Shown one piece after another: positions 1 to 10,230 of a DNA stretch of 64,000 bases. The notes under the pieces were generated by a model. It saw nothing but the letters and a program-made list of their open reading frames with translations, did not search any database and was not told where the DNA came from. Within the stretch, counting starts at the first letter, position 1. The number at the start of each line of letters is the position of its first letter. Location of the stretch: NCBI RefSeq assembly GCF_003244315.1, contig NZ_QKWH01000001.1, positions 434,001 to 498,000 of the forward strand, in the 5' to 3' direction. A program made the translations under genes and the position numbers. The DNA is from Xylanimonas oleitrophica. GTDB lineage: Bacteria > Actinomycetota > Actinomycetes > Actinomycetales > Cellulomonadaceae.

Positions 1-95
1 AGCTGGTCGAGCCGGGTGAGCTCGTCGCGCGCGGCGACGGCGGCGTCGGCGTACGCCTGGAGGATGGCGTGCTGGTCGAGGGCGGGAGCGCTCAT
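1..95 (-). CDS. dhaL: Dihydroxyacetone kinase subunit DhaL, N-terminal fragment (runs off left edge)
   Basis: Only the first 31 codons are in the window. They read MSAPALDQHAILQAYADA and continue to ELTRLDQ, which matches the start of DhaL, the ADP-binding subunit that transfers phosphate to dihydroxyacetone held by DhaK. The ATG at 95-93 overlaps the DhaK stop by four bases (ATGA), so the two are translationally coupled and transcribed leftward as dhaK-dhaL. The kinase domain itself is outside the window, so the assignment rests on gene order and the short N-terminus. Confidence 0.8.
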   Translation of the reverse strand, partial: MSAPALDQHAILQAYADAAVAARDELTRLDQ

Positions 96-1150
96 CGGGT
101 CGCCTCCACGGGTGCGGGGGAGCCGGTCGGGGTGCCGGCCGGGATGTCGGTCGGTGCCGGGAACGCGGGGGTGACGGCGGGTGCGCGCCACAGGTCGAGC
201 CAGTCGTCGCGCAGGCGGGTCACGGTCAGGGAGAACCCGGCCATGTCCAGACCGGGCACCAGCGTCCCCACCGCCTGCGCCGCCACCCGTAGCCCGCGCT
301 CCTCCAGGGCACCGGCCGCGGCGTCGTGCACCGTGTACAGCTCGAGCAAGGTCGTGGCGCCCATGCCGTTGGTGAGCAGCAGCACGTCGTCCCCGGTGGC
401 CTCCGCGCGCTCGAGGCTGTCCAGCACGTCGCTCACCATCCGCGGCACGAGGTGCTCGAGCCCCTCGTAAGAGACGGTGCGCTGCGCGCGCTCGCCGTGG
501 ATGCCGACGCCGTACTCCAGCTCGCCGTCGGGCAGCTCGAACGCGGGGCCACCGTCGGCCGGTCGGGTCTGAGCGCGGGAGGCGACGGCGAGGCTGCGCG
601 AGGCGGCCACGACGCGCTCGCCCAGGTGAGCCAGCTCGTCGAGCCCGAGGCCGGAGTCGGCGGCGGCGCCGAGCAGCTTCTCCACGACAGGGGTGGCCCC
701 CGTGCCGCGCCGACCGGTGCCGGTCTCCTCGCTCTCGGTGGCGACGTCGTCGTCCACCAGGACCCGGCGCACCTCGACGCCGTCGGCGCGCAGGCGCTCG
801 GCCGCGATGCCGAAGTTGATGCGGTCCCCGGTGTAGTTCTTCACCACCAGCAGCACGCCGTCGGGGCCGGCCACCGCCTTGCCGGCCTCGTAGACCTGCC
901 GGTTGTGGGGCGAGGCGAAGACGCGGCCGGGGACGGCGGCGTCCAGGAGGCCGCGGCCCAGGAACCCCGCGTGCATGGGCTCGTGGCCCGAGCCGCCGCC
1001 CGAGACGATTCCCACCCGGCGGTCGGGGTGGCGCTCGCGGGCCAGCAGGTAGGTCGGGTCCTCGTGCAGCTCCACGAGCCCGGCGTGCGCGCGGGCGAAG
1101 CCGCGCAGCGACGCGTCGACGCCCTCGGTCGGGAGGAAGAGGCGGTCCAT
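92..1150 (-). CDS. dhaK: Dihydroxyacetone kinase subunit DhaK
   Basis: A 352-residue protein that binds dihydroxyacetone for phosphorylation, feeding glycolysis as dihydroxyacetone phosphate. Family hallmarks are plain: SGGGSGHEPMHAGFLG near residue 45, LLVVKNYTGD near 105, VLVDDDVA, and the substrate-binding histidine in GVGIHGE at about residue 217 (His218 in E. coli DhaK). Length equals the PTS-type DhaK family, not the longer ATP-type single-chain kinase. I chose the ATG at 1150 (MDRLFLP) because homologues begin here; an in-frame extension to 1237 adds a low-complexity Arg/Pro/Ser tail. It is followed by dhaL with a 4-bp overlap. The upstream region carries a large palindrome shared with the divergent oxidoreductase gene. 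Confidence 0.95.
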   Translation of the reverse strand: MDRLFLPTEGVDASLRGFARAHAGLVELHEDPTYLLARERHPDRRVGIVSGGGSGHEPMHAGFLGRGLLDAAVPGRVFASPHNRQVYEAGKAVAGPDGVLLVVKNYTGDRINFGIAAERLRADGVEVRRVLVDDDVATESEETGTGRRGTGATPVVEKLLGAAADSGLGLDELAHLGERVVAASRSLAVASRAQTRPADGGPAFELPDGELEYGVGIHGERAQRTVSYEGLEHLVPRMVSDVLDSLERAEATGDDVLLLTNGMGATTLLELYTVHDAAAGALEERGLRVAAQAVGTLVPGLDMAGFSLTVTRLRDDWLDLWRAPAVTPAFPAPTDIPAGTPTGSPAPVEATR

Positions 1151-1221
1151 GCGCTCCACACTCTCATCGGGTCCGGGCGGGACGCGCGCCGAGCCGGACC
1201 GCGCCACCGACGGCGCCCGAG

Positions 1222-1270
1222 CGTAGGGGTCTGTCACGGGACGACCCCGGTTCCGTGACAGACCCCTACG
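1222..1270. repeat. Perfect 18-bp inverted repeat between divergent genes
   Basis: Arms 1222-1239 and 1253-1270 are exact reverse complements (core GTAGGGGTCTGTCACGG) around a 13-base loop. The element lies between dhaK (left) and the oxidoreductase gene (right), which are transcribed away from each other, so it cannot be a terminator of either. It may be an operator for both promoters, a leader hairpin in the dhaK transcript, or a dispersed palindromic repeat. No second copy was seen in the window. Confidence 0.75.
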
Positions 1271-1322
1271 GTCGGCGGGGGGCGGGGGCGCTGGGTCGCC
1301 GTGCGGGTGCGGCAGACCTGGC

Positions 1323-1328
1323 TAGCGT
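1323..1328 (+). promoter_or_regulatory. -10 box TAGCGT for a probably leaderless gene
   Basis: TAGCGT ends six bases before the ATG at 1335, and no ribosome-binding sequence fits in the gap. This is the usual layout of leaderless transcripts in actinobacteria, where transcription starts at or next to the start codon. Confidence 0.5.
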
Positions 1329-1334
1329 GGCGGC

Positions 1335-2264
1335 ATGCGCGCGATCGGAGTGACGACGACGGGCGGTCCGGACCGGCTGCAGGTGCTCGACCTCCCCGAC
1401 CCGCAGCCCGGCCCGCACGAGCTCGTGGTGGCGGTGCACGCTGCGACCGTCAACCCCACCGACATCGCCCTGCGCGAGGGCGTCGGCATCCCCGACGGGC
1501 TCGAGCCGCCCTACGTGCCCGGCATGGACCTCGCCGGCGTGGTGGTGGCGGTGGGCGACGGTGTCGAGCTCTCGCCCGGGGACCGCGTCGTCGCGGCGGT
1601 CAACCCGAGGCGCCCCCAGGGCGGCGCCTACGCCGAGCGCGTCGTCGTGCCGGACACGTCGGTGGCCCTGCTGCCCGACGGCCTGGACCTGGTGGCCGCC
1701 GCGACCCTCCCGCTCAACGGGCTCACCGTGCAGCGGGCGCTCGAGCTGGCCGACCTGCCGCCCGCCGGCACGCTCGCCGTGACCGGCGCCGCCGGCGCCG
1801 TGGGCGCGTTCGCGGTGCAGCTCGCCCACCACCGCGGCTACCGCGTGGTGGCCGACGCCGCGGACGAGGACCGGGAGCTGGTCGAGAGCCTGGGCGCCGA
1901 CACGGTGCTGCCGCGGGGTGACGGGTTCGCCGCGGCGGTGCGGGCCGCCGAGCCCGGCGGCGTCGACGCCGTGCTGGACGCCGCCCTGCTGCAGGTGGCC
2001 GTCCTGCCTGCGGTCCGCGACGGCGGCGTGCTCGTCTGCGTGCGCCCGTTCGACGGCGAGGCCGACCGCGGCGTGCGCACCCCGCTCGTGCTGCCAGCGG
2101 ACTACCTGCACCGCGAGGGCTGGCTGGACGAGGTGGTCCGGCTGGCCGACGACGGCGTGCTGACGCTGCGCGTGGCGCAGACCTACCCCGCCGAGCAGGC
2201 CGCCGAGGCGCACCGCCGCCTGGAGGCCGGCGGGGTCCGTGGCCGGCTCGTGCTGACCTTCTGA
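1335..2264 (+). CDS. Zinc-independent MDR-family NAD(P)H oxidoreductase (quinone oxidoreductase-like)
   Basis: A 309-residue medium-chain dehydrogenase/reductase. The N-terminal GroES-like domain has HAATVNPTDIALREG and PYVPGMDLAGVV (residues 35-65). The Rossmann domain carries the dinucleotide loop AVTGAAGAVGAFAVQLA near residue 150. The catalytic and structural zinc ligands of true alcohol dehydrogenases are absent, so it belongs with the quinone oxidoreductase group that reduces quinones, enones or similar carbonyls with NADPH. The substrate cannot be told from sequence. The start follows a -10 box by six bases, suggesting a leaderless message. Its left neighbour dhaK is divergent, and the dynamin pair downstream appears to have its own start region. 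Confidence 0.9.
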   Translation: MRAIGVTTTGGPDRLQVLDLPDPQPGPHELVVAVHAATVNPTDIALREGVGIPDGLEPPYVPGMDLAGVVVAVGDGVELSPGDRVVAAVNPRRPQGGAYAERVVVPDTSVALLPDGLDLVAAATLPLNGLTVQRALELADLPPAGTLAVTGAAGAVGAFAVQLAHHRGYRVVADAADEDRELVESLGADTVLPRGDGFAAAVRAAEPGGVDAVLDAALLQVAVLPAVRDGGVLVCVRPFDGEADRGVRTPLVLPADYLHREGWLDEVVRLADDGVLTLRVAQTYPAEQAAEAHRRLEAGGVRGRLVLTF

Positions 2265-2394
2265 GGTGGCCGGCAGCCGTGCACCGGTACGAGCGGTCCC
2301 GGGCGCCCGCGGACGCGCCGGTGACCCGCACGACCTTGCGCCACCACCGGCGCGGTCGTTTGGCGAGCGCGCGCCCACCAGCGAGGATGACCCC

Positions 2395-4056
2395 GTGACA
2401 CTGCCACTGGGATCGCGCGCCGCCCGCCAGGTCGCGGGCCGACCGGACCCCGCCGTCGCCGACGAGCTCGGCATCACCGTCTACGACGTCGCGCGGGACC
2501 TGCGCCGCGACGTCGACGCCGTCCGGCTCCCCCTCCCGATCGACGGCGCCTCGGCCGCCGAGTCGTCCCGCGGGCGCCTGCTCGCCCAGCTGGACGAGCA
2601 CCTGCTGCCGCGCCTGCGCGAGCTGTCGTCGCCCGCCGTGGTGGTGGTGGCAGGGTCGACGGGCGCGGGCAAGTCCACCCTGTACAACTCGCTGCTGGGG
2701 GAGGAGATCTCCCAGGCCGGCGTGCTGCGTCCCACCACCCGCGAGCCGGTGCTGGCGTTCAACCCCGCCGACATCGAGGTGATCCAGCCGGGCCCCGTCA
2801 CGGAGGCGTCGCGGGTCGTCTACCACGACGGCGTGCCGCGCGGCACCGCGCTCCTGGACGCCCCCGACCTCGACTCGTTCCTCTCCGAGAACCGCAGCAC
2901 CGCCCAGCAGCTCCTCGAGGCGGCCGACCTGTGGTTGTTCGTCACCACGGCGTCCCGCTACGGCGACGCCCTGCCCTGGCAGGCGCTGGCGCGCGCCACC
3001 GAGCGTGGCGCGTCGGTGGCGATGGTGCTCAACCGGGTCCCTCCGGAGACGCTGACGACGATCCGCGCCGACCTGCTGCAGCGCCTGCGCGAGCACGGCA
3101 TGACGGACGTGCCGCTGTTCGTCGTGCCCGACGTCGGCCCCCACGAGGGCCTGCTGGACGCGCAGGTGGTCCAGCCCGTGCGCCGGTGGCTGGCGCTGCT
3201 CGCCGGACCTGAGCGGTCGCGCGCCGTCATCGTCCGCACCCTGAAGGGGGCGCTCGGTGCGCTGCCCGCCTGGGTGACGTCGTTGGCCGACGCCGTGGAC
3301 GCCCAGGGCGAGGCCGCCGACCACCTGCGCGCCGTCGTCGAGCACGAGCGCCCCGCCGCCCGCAAGCTCGCCCGGGACGGCGTCGAGGCCGGCGTCGTCG
3401 CCGGTGCCGCCGTCGAGGCCCGCTGGCGCGAGCTGTCCGGCACCGCCAAGGTCGACCGGGTCAAGGTCAAGGACGGGGCCGTGCGGTCGCTGCGCCGCAC
3501 CGGCCGGCGCCGGGAAGACGCGCTGCGCACCCTGCGGTCCGACGTCGAGGCCGCGGCCGTGCGCACGCTCGAGGCCGCCGGGGCCCGCGTCGAGGAGCGC
3601 CTGCGCGCCGTCCTCACGGGGCCCGGTGCCCCGGCGGGCGGCACCGCCGTCGTCCCCGAGACCGCCGAGCGCGCCACCGCACGCGAGGCTGCCGTCGCCA
3701 CGGCGGTCGAGGGATGGTCGGCGAGCGCCGAGCAGGTGGTCGAGCTGCTCGGCACGGGGGAGACCGCTGCGCGGGCGTCCGCGGCCGTCAAGGCGTTCGG
3801 CCCCCACGGGCTCGGCACCCTGCTGCTGGCTGCCGCGGCCGGCAGCGACGACGCGGCGCGGCTCCTGGTGCGGGTCCTGGGAGACCTGCACACGGAGGCG
3901 GTCGAGGCCCTGCGCGAGGACCTCGCCGACCGCGCGGCGACCACCGTCGACGCCGAGCTCGACGCCGTGGTGGCGAACCTCGACTCCCCGAACCTGGCTC
4001 AGGACGCGGCCTCCGGCCTGCGCGTCCGCCTCGCCGAGCTGAGGAGGCTCACGTGA
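2395..4056 (+). CDS. Dynamin-like GTPase, first pair, DynA-type member
   Basis: A 553-residue P-loop GTPase of the bacterial dynamin-like group. The P-loop GSTGAGKST lies near residue 88, followed by the switch-type RPTTREPV and the G3-like LLDAPDLDS. The G4 position reads VLNRVP instead of NKxD, a degeneracy also seen in the paralogue at 8152. The second half is helical and Arg/Ala-rich, with a short hydrophobic stretch (LGTLLLAAAAG) that might touch membrane. The GTG at 2395 is preceded by GAGGAT seven bases upstream, so the message may be leaderless. The stop overlaps the next gene by four bases. In Streptomyces a DynA-DynB pair stabilises FtsZ rings at sporulation septa; a septation or membrane-remodelling role here is inference. 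Confidence 0.85.
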   Translation: MTLPLGSRAARQVAGRPDPAVADELGITVYDVARDLRRDVDAVRLPLPIDGASAAESSRGRLLAQLDEHLLPRLRELSSPAVVVVAGSTGAGKSTLYNSLLGEEISQAGVLRPTTREPVLAFNPADIEVIQPGPVTEASRVVYHDGVPRGTALLDAPDLDSFLSENRSTAQQLLEAADLWLFVTTASRYGDALPWQALARATERGASVAMVLNRVPPETLTTIRADLLQRLREHGMTDVPLFVVPDVGPHEGLLDAQVVQPVRRWLALLAGPERSRAVIVRTLKGALGALPAWVTSLADAVDAQGEAADHLRAVVEHERPAARKLARDGVEAGVVAGAAVEARWRELSGTAKVDRVKVKDGAVRSLRRTGRRREDALRTLRSDVEAAAVRTLEAAGARVEERLRAVLTGPGAPAGGTAVVPETAERATAREAAVATAVEGWSASAEQVVELLGTGETAARASAAVKAFGPHGLGTLLLAAAAGSDDAARLLVRVLGDLHTEAVEALREDLADRAATTVDAELDAVVANLDSPNLAQDAASGLRVRLAELRRLT

Positions 4057-5627
4057 CCGACGACATCACCCTGCGGGCCCGCACGGAGGACCTCGCGGAG
4101 GCGTTGTCGCTCGTGGGCGCACGCACCGACGAGGCCACGCGGGCGCGGGTGCGCCAGGCCGTGGAGGGTGTGCGCGAGCGGTTGGCGCTCGGCGTCGACC
4201 ACACGGTGGTGGCGCTCGCGGGCGGTACCGGGTCCGGCAAGTCGAGCCTGTTCAACAAGATCTCGCGCCTGTCCTTCGCCGACGTCGGCATCAAGCGGCC
4301 GACGACGGCACGGGTCACGGCAGCCTCCTGGGACGACGGCGCCGAGGCCCTGCTCGACTGGGTAGGGGTGGACCGGGAGCGCCGCATCGTGCAGGCCGAC
4401 GAGCTCGAGGGCGACCTGGGCGCGCTGGACGGCCTCGTGCTGCTGGACCTGCCCGACCACGACTCGGTCGAGCCCGCGCACCGCGAGGTGGTGGACCGGG
4501 TGCTGCCGCTGGTCGACCTGCTCATCTGGGTGGTGGACCCGCAGAAGTACGCGGACGACGCGTTGCACTCGGGGTACCTGCGCGAGTCGGTGGGCATGGA
4601 GGCGTCCATGCTCGTGCTGCTCAACCAGATGGACACGGTGCCGCAGGGCCGCCGCGAGGAGCTGTTGACCGACCTGGGCCGCCTGCTGGAGGACGACGGC
4701 CTGCACGGTGTGCCGGTCGTGGCCGTCTCGGCGCGCACGGGCGAGGGTGTGGCGCAGGTGCGGGAGGTCCTGGAGGAGGTGTGCTCGCGTCGCTCGGTCG
4801 CGGCCGGGCGGGCCGCGGGAGAGCTGGACGCCGCGGCACGGCTGCTGCTGTCCCAGACGCCGGCGGAGGTGCCGTGGCAGCTCGACCAGGCGGTGGCGCG
4901 CGAGCTGCCCGGCCTGGTGGAGGCGACAGGGCTGGACGCGGTGGCGGGGCAGGTCGGGGCGGCCGTGCGCAACGGGTACGGCATGCCGGAGTTCCCGGTG
5001 CCGGACCGGGACGCGATCACGCTCGCGCGGGCACGGTGGCTGACCTGGGCGGGCGCGTCGCTGCGCCCCGGGTGGCAGCGCGCGATGGCCGAGGCGGTGC
5101 AGGGCGCGGACGCGCTGCGTGCCGCCGTGACGGACGCGACGCGCTCGGTGCGTCTGGACGTCAGGGGACCGCGCCATGCTCGGACGCTGCGCCGGGTGGC
5201 GTGGTCGCTGCTCGGCGCCGGCGTGGTCGTCGGCGTCCTGGCGGGCCTGGTGACCGGTGGGGTGCTCGACCTGGACGCCCCCTGGCCGGCCGTGCTGTGG
5301 GCTGTCGCCGCCGTGCTGGTCGTGGGTGGGGCAGGGTGCGCGCTGGCCGGGGTGCTGGCCAGGCGCTCGCTGGCGCGCCGTCGTGCCGAGGGCGTCGCCC
5401 GCGACGGACGGTCGGCCCTGGAGAAGGTGCTCGTCGACGGTCTCGGCCGGCCGACGCAGGAGCTGCTGGCCGAGCACCGGCGTGTGCGTGAGCTGGCGGA
5501 GGCGGCTCTCGACCGTCCGGTCCCGCCGCCGCTGACCGGACCCGTGACGCTGCCCCCTGCCGAGGCCGTCGCGCGGCCGTCCACAGATGCCGCGCGCGAC
5601 GGGGCGGTCACCGCGCCCGTCGCCTGA
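4053..5627 (+). CDS. Dynamin-like GTPase, first pair, DynB-type membrane member
   Basis: A 524-residue partner of the preceding GTPase, starting at a GTG inside the preceding stop (GTGA). It has P-loop GGTGSGKSS near residue 57, switch motif KRPTTARV, G3-like DLPDHDS, then LLIWVVDPQKYADDALH and a G4-like LLNQMDT. Two strongly hydrophobic segments around residues 385-440 (SLLGAGVVVGVLAGLV and AVLWAVAAVLVVGGAG) should form a membrane hairpin near the C-terminus, the topology described for DynB. Translational coupling suggests that the two GTPases are made in fixed ratio and act together at the membrane. Cell-division involvement follows from the Streptomyces pair and is not shown here. Confidence 0.87.
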   Translation: MTDDITLRARTEDLAEALSLVGARTDEATRARVRQAVEGVRERLALGVDHTVVALAGGTGSGKSSLFNKISRLSFADVGIKRPTTARVTAASWDDGAEALLDWVGVDRERRIVQADELEGDLGALDGLVLLDLPDHDSVEPAHREVVDRVLPLVDLLIWVVDPQKYADDALHSGYLRESVGMEASMLVLLNQMDTVPQGRREELLTDLGRLLEDDGLHGVPVVAVSARTGEGVAQVREVLEEVCSRRSVAAGRAAGELDAAARLLLSQTPAEVPWQLDQAVARELPGLVEATGLDAVAGQVGAAVRNGYGMPEFPVPDRDAITLARARWLTWAGASLRPGWQRAMAEAVQGADALRAAVTDATRSVRLDVRGPRHARTLRRVAWSLLGAGVVVGVLAGLVTGGVLDLDAPWPAVLWAVAAVLVVGGAGCALAGVLARRSLARRRAEGVARDGRSALEKVLVDGLGRPTQELLAEHRRVRELAEAALDRPVPPPLTGPVTLPPAEAVARPSTDAARDGAVTAPVA

Positions 5628-5676
5628 TCCTCCTCGCAGCGGCCGGTGACCGACCGGCCCCGTGACAGGAGGACTC

Positions 5677-6219
5677 ATGAGCGACGTCAACGTGACGGTG
5701 GTCGGCCACGTCGGCCAGGACCCCACGCTGTACACCTCGGGCAGCGGTACCCGCTGGACCTCGATCCGGGTGGCCAGCACACGGCGAGTGCGCGACCCGC
5801 GGACGGGCGAGTGGGGCGACGGGCCCACCATGTGGTTCACGGTGCGTTCCTTCGGCGACCGGGCGCTCAACGTGGTCGAGTCGCTGCGCAAGGGCACCCC
5901 GGTGGTGGTCTCCGGCCGTCTGGCCTTCGAGGAGTACGAGGTCACCAAGGAGGTGCGCGGCGCCGACGGCGCGGTGCACGAGGTGAGCGAGACGCGGCAC
6001 GCGCTGGCGGTCGAGAACGCGACCGTGGCGGTGGACGTGGCCCGGGGCGTGGCCCGCTACACGCGCACGGTGCACACCGAGGTGCTCCCCGCCGGCGCTC
6101 CCGCGGGCGGGGCGGCAGCCCTGGGCGCGGGCCAGGAGGGGGTGCCCGGGCCCGTGGAGGAGGACGTCGAGCCCGACGTGCTGGAGCACGAGGACGAGCG
6201 GCAGGCAGTGCCTGTCTGA
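5677..6219 (+). CDS. ssb: Single-stranded DNA-binding protein (SsbB-like paralogue)
   Basis: A 180-residue protein with an N-terminal OB fold: VTVVGHVGQDPTLYTSG, RWTSIRVAST, WFTVRSFGDRALNVVESL and KGTPVVVSGRL are standard SSB blocks across residues 4-85. The C-terminus ends ERQAVPV and lacks the acidic DDDIPF-type tip that recruits replication partners. This is therefore more likely a specialised paralogue than the replicative SSB. ATG 5677 has an AGGAGG six bases upstream. It sits between two dynamin-like pairs, an arrangement that suggests linkage of chromosome handling to septation (inference). Confidence 0.9.
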   Translation: MSDVNVTVVGHVGQDPTLYTSGSGTRWTSIRVASTRRVRDPRTGEWGDGPTMWFTVRSFGDRALNVVESLRKGTPVVVSGRLAFEEYEVTKEVRGADGAVHEVSETRHALAVENATVAVDVARGVARYTRTVHTEVLPAGAPAGGAAALGAGQEGVPGPVEEDVEPDVLEHEDERQAVPV

Positions 6220-6235
6220 GGGCTGCGTCGCGTAG

Positions 6236-6271
6236 GCTGGGGGGTCGGCCGCGAGTGCCGGCCCCCCCAGC
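6236..6271 (+). terminator. Hairpin terminator after ssb
   Basis: A GC-rich stem with left arm from 6236 (GCTGGGGGGTCGGC) and right arm ending at 6271, loop about 7 bases. It lies between the ssb stop and the ettA start, so ettA probably has its own promoter. Confidence 0.5.
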
Positions 6272-6319
6272 ATCCTGCTCCCTGCAGTACCGAGCGATCG
6301 AAACGGTGGAAACGAGCCA

Positions 6320-8002
<1,683 letters not shown>

Positions 8003-8010
8003 CGTCGCAC

Positions 8011-8058
8011 CGAGAGGGCCGGGTGGCCGCGCACCGTCGCGACCGCCCGGCCCTCTCG
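8011..8058 (+). terminator. Hairpin terminator after ettA
   Basis: Sixteen-base arms (8011-8026, CGAGAGGGCCGGGTGG, and 8043-8058) pair with one G-U, around a 16-base loop, starting eight bases past the ettA stop. Confidence 0.65.
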
Positions 8059-8151
8059 GCGTCCCGGAACGAGGTGGGTGCGAGGTGCGCGCGGGTGCGG
8101 CCAGCAGGTGCTGGCCTGCGAAGGCACCGCTCTCCGGGTAATCATGGGGCC

Positions 8152-10230
8152 ATGACCGACCCGGACGACGTCTCTGAGCGCCCCGCGACGGAGACGTCGT
8201 CACCCCGCCGGACGTCGGTGGCGGCCGAGGCGCTGACGAGCGACCCGCGGGCGGCCGAGCTGGTGGACGCGCTCGACGCCCTGCGCGCACGGCTGGCGGC
8301 GCTGCGGCTGCCGCTCGAGACTCCGGGCGCCCCCGCGGCTCGTGCCGACCTGGCGCGCGCCGTCGACCAGCTCGACGACTACCTGCTGCCGCGGCTGCGG
8401 GCCGAGCGGGCGCCCCTGCTCGTCGTCGTGGGTGGCTCCACCGGGGCGGGCAAGTCCACGCTGGTCAACTCGGTGCTGGGCGAGCACGTCACCGCCCCGG
8501 GGGTGCTGCGGCCCACCACGCGCTCCCCGGTGCTGGTGCACCACCCCCTGGACGCGCGCTGGTTCACGACCGAGCGCGTGCTGCCGGGCCTGGCCCGCGT
8601 CACGACCGCCGTGCCCGAACCAGCCGTGCCAGGGCCGGCCGTGCCAGAACCAGCGCACGGTGCTGCGGGCGCCCGGTCTGGCGCGGGGGCGGGGCGCACG
8701 CTGCGGCTCGTCGCGTCGGAGGCGCTGCCGCAGGGGCTGGCGCTGCTGGACGCGCCCGACATCGACTCGGTCGAGACGGCGAACCGCGAGCTGGCGGCGC
8801 AGCTGCTGGGCGCTGCGGACCTGTGGCTGTTCGTCACGACGGCCGCCCGGTACGCGGACGCCGTCCCGTGGGACCTGCTGCGCACCGCCGCCGAGCGGCA
8901 CGCCCAGGTGGCGCTGGTGCTCGACCGGGTGGACCCGGGCGCGGAGGCTGTCGTCGAGGACCTGCGCCGCATGACGGGTGAGCACGGGCTGGGCGAGGCA
9001 CCCGTCTTCGTGGTGCCCGAGGCGGGGCGGGAGGGTCCGGAGAGTCTGGACGGTGGCCTGCTGCCTGAGCGTGCCGTCGCAGAGGTCTCCACCTGGTTGT
9101 CCGGCCTGGGCGGCGACCCGGAGGCGAGGCGCCGGGTCATCACGGCGACGCGGGACGGCGTCGTCGACGACCTGGTGCGCCGGGCGGTGCACCTGGCGGA
9201 CGCCGCCGACGCGCAGGAGGCCGCCGACGCGCGCCTGCGGGAGGCGGCCGAGCGCCATCACGACGACGCGGTGCGCCAGGTGGAGCAGGCGACGTCGGAC
9301 GGCGCGATCATGCGGGGCGAGGTGCTGGCACGCTGGCAGGACTTCGTGGGCACGGGGGAGTTCTTCCGGTCGGTGGAGAAGGGCGTGGGCCGTGTGCGCG
9401 ACGCCGTCGGCGCGTTCTTCCGCGGCCGCCCCACGCAGGCGCCGCAGGTGGAGCAGGCGATCGCGCACGGCCTGGAGTCCGTGGTGCTCGACGCGGCCGA
9501 GCAGGCGGCCGAGCGCACCTACGACGCGTGGCGGGGCGACCCTGCGGGGGCACCGCTGCTGGACGGCCTGGAGCTGTCGCGCACCAGCGCCAACCTGCGC
9601 ACGGAGATCGGGGAGCAGGTGCGCGGCTGGCAGGGTGACGTGCTGGCCCTGGTGCGCGAGCAGGGCGCCGCGCGGCGTGGCACGGCCCGGGCGCTGTCGC
9701 TCGGCGTCAACGCGCTCGGTGTCAGCCTCATGGTGGTGGTGTTCGCGGCGTCGGCGGGCCTGACGGGGGCGGAGATCGGCATCGCGGGCGGCACGGCGAT
9801 CGTGGCGCAGAAGCTGCTGGAGGCCGTCTTCGGCGACGACGCGGTCCGGCGGCTGGCGGCGCAGGCCAAGCAGCGGCTCTCGGCCCGCGTCGCGGCCGTG
9901 ATGACGGGGCAGGCGGCCCGGTACGTGGCCCAGCTCGACGCGCTGGGCACGGCAGAGGCGGGCGGACCAGGGCTGCGGGAGGTCGCGCGCCGGGTCGAGG
10001 ACGCCGCGGCGCACGAGCGTGCCGGGCGCCCGGAGCGGCCCGCGGGCACGACCCGCCCGTGGACGGGCCGTCTGCTGCGCGGCGCAGGGACGGTGCGGCC
10101 GCCGGAGCGCCCGGAGTCGCACCCCGTGCCGGCCGCGTCGCCCGGGAGGGGCGACGTCACGACGGAGACGGAGGGGCGCGACGATCCCGGGTTCTGGGGG
10201 CGTCTGTTCGGCCGGCGGGGCCGCGCATGA
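8152..10230 (+). CDS. Dynamin-like GTPase, second pair, DynA-type member
   Basis: A 692-residue paralogue of the GTPase at 2395. Shared blocks include LDDYLLPRLRAE, P-loop GGSTGAGKSTLVNSVLGE near residue 95, GVLRPTTRSPVL, LLDAPDIDS and ADLWLFVTTAARYADAVPWD. The G4 region is VLDRVDP. It is about 140 residues longer than the first-pair protein. The extra length includes a Pro/Ala insert near residues 155-180 and a hydrophobic region around residues 515-560 (LMVVVFAASAGLTG, IGIAGGTAIVAQ) that probably inserts in membrane. The start ATG 8152 is chosen because homology begins soon after. Its stop overlaps the partner gene by four bases. Confidence 0.85.
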   Translation: MTDPDDVSERPATETSSPRRTSVAAEALTSDPRAAELVDALDALRARLAALRLPLETPGAPAARADLARAVDQLDDYLLPRLRAERAPLLVVVGGSTGAGKSTLVNSVLGEHVTAPGVLRPTTRSPVLVHHPLDARWFTTERVLPGLARVTTAVPEPAVPGPAVPEPAHGAAGARSGAGAGRTLRLVASEALPQGLALLDAPDIDSVETANRELAAQLLGAADLWLFVTTAARYADAVPWDLLRTAAERHAQVALVLDRVDPGAEAVVEDLRRMTGEHGLGEAPVFVVPEAGREGPESLDGGLLPERAVAEVSTWLSGLGGDPEARRRVITATRDGVVDDLVRRAVHLADAADAQEAADARLREAAERHHDDAVRQVEQATSDGAIMRGEVLARWQDFVGTGEFFRSVEKGVGRVRDAVGAFFRGRPTQAPQVEQAIAHGLESVVLDAAEQAAERTYDAWRGDPAGAPLLDGLELSRTSANLRTEIGEQVRGWQGDVLALVREQGAARRGTARALSLGVNALGVSLMVVVFAASAGLTGAEIGIAGGTAIVAQKLLEAVFGDDAVRRLAAQAKQRLSARVAAVMTGQAARYVAQLDALGTAEAGGPGLREVARRVEDAAAHERAGRPERPAGTTRPWTGRLLRGAGTVRPPERPESHPVPAASPGRGDVTTETEGRDDPGFWGRLFGRRGRA

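Noticed and set aside
1723-3891. 722-codon - strand frame across the oxidoreductase and first dynamin gene
   Set aside because: Low-complexity Arg/Gly/Gln composition and antisense to two clear genes; treated as a shadow.
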